From an uncultured Pelagibacteraceae bacterium (lineage in GTDB: Bacteria > Pseudomonadota > Alphaproteobacteria > Pelagibacterales > Pelagibacteraceae): 48,887 nucleotides of DNA. The notes beneath the pieces are model-generated. The model was not told the origin of the DNA and made no database searches. It was given only the letters and a program-made list of their open reading frames with translations. Below are positions 16,340 through 23,785 of the stretch, piece by piece. The position numbers and the translations under genes were made by a program. The stretch is taken from assembly GCA_902538255.1 (NCBI GenBank), contig CACBEJ010000002.1, positions 109,381-158,267 of the forward strand, written 5' to 3'. The first letter of the stretch is position 1; each line of letters begins with the position of its first letter.

Positions 16340-17208
16340 TTTATTTCCCCCTTTTTTTTGTTTTTTGTAAATACAATTAAAATCACACCAACTATGATAA
16401 TTGCACCACCTATAAATAATTCTGTTGTTGGTTTTTCACCTAAAAGAAATATAGCAGCTAGTAAACCTGTTGGGGGTATACCCATAGTAACAATAGGAAG
16501 TACTTTATAAAGTGGGTTGTTTTTTAAAACATAATAAAAACAACCATATGTAATTGGCTGCATGATAAAACCAATATAAATAGCAATAATCCAATGATCA
16601 AATTTTGCATATGTTAGATAATTAATTGTATTTCCATCAATTATTGCAGATAGCATTACTAAAGTTGGTCCAGAGAATAATGCTAACCAAGCAACTAAAG
16701 CTAAAGGATTTATTTCTTTACTTAAAGGTTTAACCATAACTTGACCCAGAGCCCATATAGCAGAGCCTAAAATTGTAAGTCCAATTCCAATAAACTTTCC
16801 ATCTAAGTTAGGAGATCCAGTTAAAATATAAACACCAACAAATGCAACAGCTATACCTATTAAAGCTCTGATAGTTGGCTTCTCCTTAAGCATGAAGTAA
16901 GCAAAAATAACTCCAAACGGAACTTCCATCTGAACCAAAAGAACTGCTGAAGATGCATCAATTAAATCTAAACCAGTATATGTAATACTATATTGCAACG
17001 TATTAGCTACTAATGATGCAGCAAAAATTCTCTTTAAATATCCTTTTGGAGTTGGAAACCACCAAATTAATAATGAAGCAGCAAATGTAAATCTGATTCC
17101 CATTAAAAGAATAGGAGGGAAAGATTCAAAAGCTGGTTTAGCTATAACAAAACCAAAGCCTAAAAAAATAGGCACCAAGGATGCTACGAAAGTATCTTTT
17201 ATATTCAT
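16336..17208 (-). CDS. DMT-superfamily (EamA) transporter
   Basis: A 290-aa inner-membrane protein with about ten helices and two EamA repeats. The first ends near IGIAVAFVGVYILTGS; the second begins IGIGLTILGSAIWALGQVM and ends IFIGGAIIIVGVILIVF with a basic tail NKKKGEIK. The pattern is typical of amino-acid/metabolite exporters such as RhaT/YdcZ/EamA relatives. It is the first gene of the three-gene minus-strand operon with the dehydrogenase and the ALDH, and is divergent from the EutA-like gene across only 58 bases. The cargo is unknown. Confidence 0.88.
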   Translation of the reverse strand: MNIKDTFVASLVPIFLGFGFVIAKPAFESFPPILLMGIRFTFAASLLIWWFPTPKGYLKRIFAASLVANTLQYSITYTGLDLIDASSAVLLVQMEVPFGVIFAYFMLKEKPTIRALIGIAVAFVGVYILTGSPNLDGKFIGIGLTILGSAIWALGQVMVKPLSKEINPLALVAWLALFSGPTLVMLSAIIDGNTINYLTYAKFDHWIIAIYIGFIMQPITYGCFYYVLKNNPLYKVLPIVTMGIPPTGLLAAIFLLGEKPTTELFIGGAIIIVGVILIVFTKNKKKGEIK

Positions 17209-17266
17209 ACCTATTTTTTATATTAATGATTATTAAAGAACTTCTGATATATTCACCTTTTAAAAT

Positions 17267-18013
17267 ATGAATTCAACAAAAATAGATCCTAAATACATTA
17301 CCAAATCTAATCCAAGAATTGGACTTATTGCGCTTGCGAGCGATTTTATGATTGAAAGAGATTTTATAAACGTCATTAAGGATAGAGAAGTCGATTTCTT
17401 TGTAAATCGTATCGAATGCTATAACCCACTAACAAAAGAAAATTTGATTAAAATGTCAAATAAAGTTACCGAGGTAACAAAAGATATATTACCTGATCAA
17501 GATATCGATTGTGTTGTTTATGGTTGTACATCTGGAACAATAGCTGCCGGTTATGAATCAATTGAGAAAAAAGTAAAAGCTGCAAAACCCATGGCGGAAG
17601 TTACAACTCCAAGTACTGCTGCAATCAAAGCTTTAAAGAAATTAAATATAAATAAAATAAGTCTATTTACACCTTATAGCAAAAAACTTAACGACGAAGT
17701 TTTGGAATATTTTAAAAGCGAAGGATTTGAAGTTACTTCAAATTCTTACTTTGATATAAAGGCTGATTATGATATCGGAAAAGTTGATCAGAATTATTTA
17801 TATAATGTTCTATCTGAAATAGATTTAAATGGGGCAGAGGCACTCTTTGTTTCTTGTACAGCTTTACCAGTATTGCCAATTATTGATAAATTAGAAAAAA
17901 AATTAAATACTACAGTTTTATCTAGCAACCAGGCTTTGATTTGGGATACCCTTGTTAAAATAAATAAAAATAATTCTGTCGAAGGATTTGGTAAATTATT
18001 TAAAGAAAATTAA
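17267..18013 (+). CDS. eutA: maleate isomerase / Asp-Glu racemase family protein (EutA-like)
   Basis: A 248-aa protein of the aspartate/glutamate racemase superfamily. Both catalytic cysteine motifs are visible: VVYGCTSGT (about residue 84) and FVSCTALPVLP (about 195). The layout matches maleate cis-trans isomerase, arylmalonate decarboxylase and the ectoine-utilisation protein EutA, which belong to the same group. The stop overlaps the start of an ectoine-hydrolase-like gene (TAATG), which favours EutA. In known clusters EutA is thought to act in ectoine or hydroxyectoine catabolism, though its exact role is not settled. EutB, EutC and EutE homologues are not next to it here. Confidence 0.75.
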   Translation: MNSTKIDPKYITKSNPRIGLIALASDFMIERDFINVIKDREVDFFVNRIECYNPLTKENLIKMSNKVTEVTKDILPDQDIDCVVYGCTSGTIAAGYESIEKKVKAAKPMAEVTTPSTAAIKALKKLNINKISLFTPYSKKLNDEVLEYFKSEGFEVTSNSYFDIKADYDIGKVDQNYLYNVLSEIDLNGAEALFVSCTALPVLPIIDKLEKKLNTTVLSSNQALIWDTLVKINKNNSVEGFGKLFKEN

Positions 18014-19182
18014 TGCTTTTCACAAAACAAGAATACAAGCAGAGATTAAAAAAAGTTAAAAAAATGATGCAAGAAAAAGGCATCGAACTTTTAATCTCAC
18101 ATGACACTAACAATATGAATTACCTAACAGGTTACGATGCTTGGTCTTTTTATTATGCACAATGTGCAATTGTTCATATAGATGAAGATGAGCCTTTATG
18201 TTTTGTAAGGGCTCAAGATGCAGGTGGTGCATATATTAAAACTTATTTAAAGGATGAGAATATTTTAGTTTATGACGAAAATTATATTCACACATGGCCA
18301 AAACATCCTTATGACAACCTAGTAGAAATTATAAAAGAAAGAAAATGGGACAACTCATGCATAGGCCTAGAAATGGATGCACATTACTTCACTGCGTTTT
18401 GTTATGAAAAAATAAAGCAAGGGTTGCCTAACTCAAAGATTAAAGATAGCGATCGTTTAGTTAACTGGGCTAGATTAGTTAAATCAAATGCCGAAATAGA
18501 TTTCATGAAATCTGCTGCAAAAATTTCTGAAAAAGGAATGAAAACTGCAATGGAGGTTATTAAACCAGGTGTCAGACAGTGTGATGCAGTTGGTGAAATT
18601 CAAAAAACTTTATTTTATGGAACAGAGGAATTTGGAGGTGAATATTCTAGTATTGCAACTTTACTTCCAACAGGAAAAGGTACTTCAGCTTCACATTTAA
18701 CAGCAACACAAGATAAATTTGTAGAAGGTGAGGCTACAATTATTGAATTATCTGGTGTTTATAAGAGATATCATGCTCCAATGGCGAGAACAGTTTTGTT
18801 AGGAAAGCCTAATCAATTAAAGATTGATACAATGAATAAAACAATCGAGGCTTTAAATGCAGGCATAAGTCAAATTAAACCTGGCAATACAGCAGATGAT
18901 GTTGCTCAAGCTTTTTGGAAAATATTAGATAAATACGGAATAGAAAAAAAATCTAGAACAGGCTATTCGATAGGAATTGGTTATCCTCCTGATTGGGGCG
19001 AACATACGCTTAATATTTATAAGGGAGATATGACAATACTTGAGCCTAATGTTTGTTTTCATATGATAGCAGTGATGCAGTTTGGTGATTGGGGTGTTGA
19101 AGCATCTGAGGCAATAAGAGTTACAGAGAATGGATCAGAATTGTTCTGTAATTTTCCAAAAGAGCTTCATATTAAGAGTTAA
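18013..19182 (+). CDS. doeA: M24-family ectoine hydrolase-like protein (DoeA/EutD)
   Basis: A 389-aa protein of the creatinase/aminopeptidase P (M24) fold. The N-terminal creatinase domain includes MNYLTGYDAWSFY; the C-terminal pita-bread domain includes SRTGYSIGIGYPPDWGEHT. These blocks match the ectoine hydrolase (DoeA/EutD) subfamily, which opens the ectoine ring to N-acetyl-2,4-diaminobutyrate. The usual M24 metal ligands are mostly absent (for example IELSGVYKRYHAP where D-x-G...S-D is expected), as in non-metal creatinase-like members. It is coupled to the EutA-like gene and 45 bases before an ABC importer. No DoeB-type deacetylase is nearby, so the real substrate may differ from ectoine. 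Confidence 0.78.
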   Translation: MLFTKQEYKQRLKKVKKMMQEKGIELLISHDTNNMNYLTGYDAWSFYYAQCAIVHIDEDEPLCFVRAQDAGGAYIKTYLKDENILVYDENYIHTWPKHPYDNLVEIIKERKWDNSCIGLEMDAHYFTAFCYEKIKQGLPNSKIKDSDRLVNWARLVKSNAEIDFMKSAAKISEKGMKTAMEVIKPGVRQCDAVGEIQKTLFYGTEEFGGEYSSIATLLPTGKGTSASHLTATQDKFVEGEATIIELSGVYKRYHAPMARTVLLGKPNQLKIDTMNKTIEALNAGISQIKPGNTADDVAQAFWKILDKYGIEKKSRTGYSIGIGYPPDWGEHTLNIYKGDMTILEPNVCFHMIAVMQFGDWGVEASEAIRVTENGSELFCNFPKELHIKS

Positions 19183-19227
19183 TTAGCTATTGAAATCTAT
19201 TTACACAAATGTTTTATATTCTCCTTT

Positions 19228-20313
19228 ATGTCTAAAAATCCAGAGTTTGTAAAATTCGACAAAGTAGATAAAAGTTATGACGGTAAAGTTCTTGTCGTTA
19301 AAGATCTTCAATTAGATATTGCAGAAGGTGAGTTCATAACTATGCTTGGTCCATCTGGTTCAGGTAAAACAACTTGTTTGATGATGTTAGCTGGATTTGA
19401 AACGCCAACTCACGGTGAAATATTATTAGATGGAAATATAATTTCTAACATTCCTCCGCATAAGAGAGGTATTGGTATGGTTTTTCAAAACTATGCATTG
19501 TTTCCACATATGACAGTATATGAAAACTTAGCGTTCCCATTAAGAGTAAGAAAAGTTGAAAAAGATGAAATAGATAAAAAAGTTGATAAAGCTTTATCGA
19601 TGGTTTCACTTAACGGTTTTGAAACCAGAATGCCAGCTCAGCTATCAGGTGGCCAACAACAAAGGGTAGCAGTTGCGAGAGCATTGGTATTTGATCCAGC
19701 AGTTGTTTTAATGGACGAGCCTTTGGGTGCATTAGATAAAAATTTAAGAGAAAGTATGCAATATGAAATTAAACATATTCATGAAAGTATTGGTGTAACA
19801 GTTGTATATGTAACTCATGATCAAAGTGAGGCATTAACCATGTCAAACCGAATAGCTGTATTCAATGATGGAAAAGTACAACAACTTTCAAATCCTGCAG
19901 AATTATATGAAAAACCAGTGAATTCTTTTGTTGCAGAGTTTATTGGTGAAAATAATACTTTTAACGGAGAAATAGTAGATATTGATAAAGATAAATGTAA
20001 AGTTAAATTAGCTAATTCAGAAATATTAGCTAATCCTATATCAGTAAAGTCTAAAGGTGAAAAAACTACTGTTTCATTGAGACCTGAAAGAGCATTGATA
20101 AACCCAAGTGAGAAAATGGATAATATGTTTACTGGTAAGATTGAAGAAGTAATTTATCACGGAGATCATACAAGGGTAAGATTGAATCTTTTAGGAAGCT
20201 CTGAGTTTATTCTTAAAGTCCCTAACAGTACATCCAATTTAGAATTAAAAGTTAGTCAAGATATAAATATTGGATGGAATAGTATTGATGCTAGAGCATT
20301 AGACCCAAAATAA
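19228..20313 (+). CDS. potA: ABC transporter ATP-binding protein (PotA-like)
   Basis: A 361-aa ATPase of the polyamine/opine/phosphonate (PotA) group. Walker A is GPSGSGKTT, the Q-loop VFQNYALFPHMTV, the signature LSGGQQQRVAVARAL, Walker B VVLMDEPLGALD and the H-loop YVTHDQSEA. The last about 90 residues form a TOBE domain (VSLRPERALI). It energises the importer made by the following binding protein and two permeases. It starts 45 bases after the ectoine-hydrolase-like gene and is followed by a 129-base gap with a separate promoter for the binding protein. Confidence 0.92.
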   Translation: MSKNPEFVKFDKVDKSYDGKVLVVKDLQLDIAEGEFITMLGPSGSGKTTCLMMLAGFETPTHGEILLDGNIISNIPPHKRGIGMVFQNYALFPHMTVYENLAFPLRVRKVEKDEIDKKVDKALSMVSLNGFETRMPAQLSGGQQQRVAVARALVFDPAVVLMDEPLGALDKNLRESMQYEIKHIHESIGVTVVYVTHDQSEALTMSNRIAVFNDGKVQQLSNPAELYEKPVNSFVAEFIGENNTFNGEIVDIDKDKCKVKLANSEILANPISVKSKGEKTTVSLRPERALINPSEKMDNMFTGKIEEVIYHGDHTRVRLNLLGSSEFILKVPNSTSNLELKVSQDINIGWNSIDARALDPK

Positions 20314-20442
20314 TCTCATTTAAAAATATATATGTTTAATACATGTATCTAACGACAAAATCAGCTGTTGACTTAATCATCCCTATTTGTTGTACTTTTA
20401 CTTATATAAATTAATTTATATTAACGTTTAAACGGAGGAATA
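20314..20442 (+). promoter_or_regulatory. promoter and ribosome site of the binding-protein gene
   Basis: A -35-like TTGACT (20368-20373), a 17-base spacer and a -10-like TGTACT (20391-20396) form the best sigma-70-type pair. A strong GGAGGA ribosome site is at 20434-20439. Palindromes are ATACATGTAT (20339-20348) and an 18-bp all-AT palindrome (20404-20421). A separate promoter here fits the need to make more binding protein than ATPase or permease. Confidence 0.55.
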
Positions 20443-21558
20443 ATGAGAAAAATAAGTAAATTATTACTTGCTCTTTCTTTTGTTGTGTCTCTAACATCTT
20501 CAGCCTTTGCTGTTACTGTAGCGTCATGGGGTGGAGCTTATACAGAGTCTCAAAAGCTAGGGTATGGTGATCCGACTGCAAAAGCACTTGGAGTAGAGAT
20601 CAACTGGGTTGACTATTCTGGTGGTTTGTCAGAGATCAAAGCACAAAAAGAAGCAGGTGCTATCACTTGGGATATTATAGACTTATTCGCATTTGACACT
20701 ATTAATGGATGTGATGAAGGTTTATTTGTTAAATTTGATTTTGACAAAGATTTCCCAGCAGCACCAGATGGAACTCCAGCGAGTGAAGATTTCTTCGCTC
20801 CAATGCCGAGTGAATGTGCTGTAGGTAACATTCTATATTCTTGGAACTATGCTTATAACAAAAACAATGTTAACGGCACTCCAAAAACTATTAAAGATTT
20901 CTTTAATACTAAAAAGTTTCCTGGAAAAAGAGCTATCTATAACAGCGCTTTAACTAATTTAGAAATTGCACTAGCTGCAGATGGAGTTAAATTAGGAGAC
21001 GGTGGAACTAGAGTTTATAGAAAACTTCTAGAAGATGGCGGAATTGACAGAGCGATGAATAAAATCAAAGCATTATGTACAGATCCAAATGGTGGATGTG
21101 TATTCTGGTCAGCAGGTGCTCAACCACCAGAACTTTTAATGAGTGGTGAAGTTGTAATGGCAACAGGCTGGAACGGAAGATTCTTCAACGCAATAGTTGG
21201 TGAAGGTGCACCACTAGTACAAGTATGGGATGGTCAAGGTCTTGATTACGAATACTTTGCACTTGTGAAAGGTGGACCAAATGAAGCTGATGCTAAGAAA
21301 GCTCTTTCTATGATGACTAACACAGAAATGTTAGCTGGTAGTGCAAAGTATATTGCTTATGCACCATACAGAAAATCATCACTTGATGTAATTACTGCTG
21401 GTGAGCCGTGGTATAAAGATGGTAAAACTGAAATGATGCCACAAATGCCAACAGCTCCTGCAAACACTAAGAATTACTTCTTAGTAGACCCATTCTTCTG
21501 GGCTGATAATAACACTGAGATCAGTGAGAAGTGGGAAGCAATGAAAGCAGGACTATAA
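20443..21558 (+). CDS. potD: extracellular solute-binding protein (PotD-like)
   Basis: A 371-aa periplasmic binding protein. Residues 1-23 are a signal peptide ending A-F-A before V24, and the mature protein starts VTVASWGGAYTESQ, the usual first strand of PotD/SBP_bac_6-type proteins. Aromatic residues near GQGLDYEYFALVKGG and DPFFWADN probably line the ligand pocket. Cysteine pairs (NGCDEG, SECAVG; ALCTDPNGGCV) could form disulfides. The gene has its own promoter and ribosome site, and a terminator follows before the permease genes. The ligand is unknown; polyamines, or the substrate of the EutA/DoeA-like genes, are reasonable candidates. Confidence 0.9.
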   Translation: MRKISKLLLALSFVVSLTSSAFAVTVASWGGAYTESQKLGYGDPTAKALGVEINWVDYSGGLSEIKAQKEAGAITWDIIDLFAFDTINGCDEGLFVKFDFDKDFPAAPDGTPASEDFFAPMPSECAVGNILYSWNYAYNKNNVNGTPKTIKDFFNTKKFPGKRAIYNSALTNLEIALAADGVKLGDGGTRVYRKLLEDGGIDRAMNKIKALCTDPNGGCVFWSAGAQPPELLMSGEVVMATGWNGRFFNAIVGEGAPLVQVWDGQGLDYEYFALVKGGPNEADAKKALSMMTNTEMLAGSAKYIAYAPYRKSSLDVITAGEPWYKDGKTEMMPQMPTAPANTKNYFLVDPFFWADNNTEISEKWEAMKAGL

Positions 21559-21594
21559 TTTCAGTTTTAAACACTGAATTTATATAATATATTT

Positions 21595-21626
21595 AGGGCG
21601 GTTATTGTTAACCGCCCTATTTTTTT
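21595..21626 (+). terminator. intra-operon terminator/attenuator between binding protein and permeases
   Basis: Stem AGGGCGGTTA (21595-21604), loop TTGT, stem TAACCGCCCT (21609-21618), then A and seven T (21620-21626). It is a textbook intrinsic terminator placed directly against the ATG of the permease gene (21627). Partial read-through would give high binding protein and low permease. Confidence 0.9.
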
Positions 21627-22892
21627 ATGAGCTCTGAAACTAAACAAATTTTAACAACTGACGGCATTCCTCTAGAGGTCAGTCTAAAAAAAGCAGAAAA
21701 GAAAAATAAAATAAAAGCCTTTCTTCTTGTTGCTCCGTTACTATTATTTTTAGTTATCACTTATATTTTTCCAATAGGCGATATGTTTATGAGAAGTGTT
21801 GATGATAAAATGATTACCAACATGCTTCCTAAAACTTTTAAAGCTATGGAAAAATGGGAAAATTTAGAAGAGCTACCTCCAGAGGAGGTTTATCGGAGTT
21901 TTTATGAAGACTACAAATTACTTGCTGAAAATCAACAGCATGGAAAATTAGGACAAAGATTAAATAAAGAAAAAAATGGTTTTAATACAATTACCAAAAA
22001 GCTTTTTAGACAAATTAAAAGAAAAAAAATTGATGAAAGTATTAGTATAAAAGAACAAATTAATAAACTTCATAAAAGATGGAGAAATGTTGAATACTGG
22101 CTAGCAATTAAAAGAACTGCTCCTCCTTATACTGTAGCAAAATATTTGAAAGGGATGGATATGTACTTTGATTCTGATGGCAGTATAACCCAAGTAGAGG
22201 AGGATAGAAGAATTCATAGAATTTTATGGCTTAGAACCTTAGAAATAGCATTTTTTGTTACACTTTTTAGCTTTTTTATGGGTTATCCAATAGCTCATTT
22301 ACTTGCAACACTTCCTATGAAGTACAGCAACTTGTTGATGATTTGTGTATTACTCCCATTCTGGACATCCTTGCTTGTAAGAACTGCCAGTTGGATGATT
22401 TTGTTGCAGCAACAAGGACTGGTAAATGATTTTTTTGTGATGATAGGGTTGGTTGGAGACGAAAACCGGCCAGAGATGATGTATAATAAAGTTGGAACAT
22501 ATGTTGCGATGACGCAAATATTATTACCTTTTATGGTTCTACCTTTGTACAGTGTTATGAAAACAATATCACCAAGCTTAATGAGAGCAGGAAAGTCTTT
22601 AGGTGGTACACCATTCGTTGCTTTTTGGAAAGTTTATTTTCCCTTAACAATTCCAGGAATAGGAGCTGGATGTTTGTTAGTTTTTATTTTAGCGATAGGA
22701 TACTACATAACCCCAGCCTTAGTTGGTGGAGCATCAGGAACTTTAATAAGTAATCAAATTGCATTTCATATGAAGACAACTCTTGATTGGAGTTTTGCAT
22801 CAGCAATGGGATTAATGCTTTTGACAGGAGTTTTGGTTATTTATTGGATTTATAACAAACTAGTTGGAGTTGATAACATTAAATTAGGATAA
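21627..22892 (+). CDS. potB: ABC transporter permease (PotB-like) with large extra N-terminal loop
   Basis: A 421-aa permease of the polyamine-type (binding-protein-dependent transport) family. One helix near residues 30-50 is followed by a hydrophilic, highly charged stretch of about 145 residues (52-195), then five helices. The EAA-type cytoplasmic loop includes SLMRAGKSLGGTPFVAFWKV, and the core ends in IYNKLVG. Usual PotB proteins have about 280-310 residues, so the extra loop accounts for the length. By topology it should face the periplasm. It starts immediately after the terminator and is followed two bases later by the second permease. Confidence 0.88.
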   Translation: MSSETKQILTTDGIPLEVSLKKAEKKNKIKAFLLVAPLLLFLVITYIFPIGDMFMRSVDDKMITNMLPKTFKAMEKWENLEELPPEEVYRSFYEDYKLLAENQQHGKLGQRLNKEKNGFNTITKKLFRQIKRKKIDESISIKEQINKLHKRWRNVEYWLAIKRTAPPYTVAKYLKGMDMYFDSDGSITQVEEDRRIHRILWLRTLEIAFFVTLFSFFMGYPIAHLLATLPMKYSNLLMICVLLPFWTSLLVRTASWMILLQQQGLVNDFFVMIGLVGDENRPEMMYNKVGTYVAMTQILLPFMVLPLYSVMKTISPSLMRAGKSLGGTPFVAFWKVYFPLTIPGIGAGCLLVFILAIGYYITPALVGGASGTLISNQIAFHMKTTLDWSFASAMGLMLLTGVLVIYWIYNKLVGVDNIKLG

Positions 22893-22894
22893 TT

Positions 22895-23749
22895 ATGGCA
22901 TTACCAAGTTATACAGAAACTAGATATAGAATTTGGCATTATATTTATCTTACGATTTGTACCTTTGTTTTTTTCTTTTTGATTGCACCTTTATTTGTAA
23001 TTTTTCCTTTGTCATTTAATGCAGAGGAATTTTTAGTTTTTTCTGAAGGAATGAAAAATCTTGATCCAGATGCATTCTCGTTGAGATGGTATAAAGATAT
23101 GATTTACGGAACTAAAAATCCATGGGGACTAGCGGCAAAAAATAGCTTCATAATTGCAATCTTTGCAACAATTGGATCAATTATTTTAGGTACATTAGCT
23201 GCACTAGGACTCAGCAGTAGACATATGCCTTATAAAGGATTGATAATGGCGACCTTAATATCTCCAATGATTGTTCCATTAATTATATCAGGTGTTGCAA
23301 TTTTCTTTTTCATGGCAAAAGCTGGTTTAGCAGCAACTCACACAGGAATAGTATTAGCTCATATAATACTTGGAACACCATTTGTAGTTATAACAGTAAC
23401 AGCTACGCTTTCAGGTTTTGATCATAGCGTAACAAGAGCTGCCGCAAGTTTGGGCAGTAACCCAGTAAATACATTTATGAAAATAACGCTTCCTCTAATA
23501 TTACCAGGAGTAATTTCTGGGGGTTTATTTGCTTTTGTAACATCCTTTGATGAAGTTGTTGTGGTATTATTCCTAGCAGGTTTAGAAAATACTACTATTC
23601 CAATACAAATGTGGACAGGTTTAAGAGAACAGTTGAGCCCGACAATTCTTGCAGTTGCCACATGTTTAATTCTTTTATCTACCTTGATATTAATTAGTGC
23701 AGAGTTATTAAGAAGAAGATCTGAGAGATTAAGAGGAATAAATAGATAA
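22895..23749 (+). CDS. potC: ABC transporter permease (PotC-like)
   Basis: A 284-aa inner-membrane permease with six helices. The EAA loop is visible as HSVTRAAASLGSNPVNTFMKITLP, split here as SVTRAAASLGSNP and MKITLPLILPG, the contact site for the ATPase. The C-terminus is basic (LLRRRSERLRGINR). It pairs with the larger permease two bases upstream and is the last gene of the importer. The beta-oxidation enzyme at 23786 follows after 36 bases and may be co-transcribed. No terminator is visible in between. Confidence 0.9.
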   Translation: MALPSYTETRYRIWHYIYLTICTFVFFFLIAPLFVIFPLSFNAEEFLVFSEGMKNLDPDAFSLRWYKDMIYGTKNPWGLAAKNSFIIAIFATIGSIILGTLAALGLSSRHMPYKGLIMATLISPMIVPLIISGVAIFFFMAKAGLAATHTGIVLAHIILGTPFVVITVTATLSGFDHSVTRAAASLGSNPVNTFMKITLPLILPGVISGGLFAFVTSFDEVVVVLFLAGLENTTIPIQMWTGLREQLSPTILAVATCLILLSTLILISAELLRRRSERLRGINR

Positions 23750-23785
23750 TTTACCTAAATAATTTATTCATATATAGAAGTTGCT

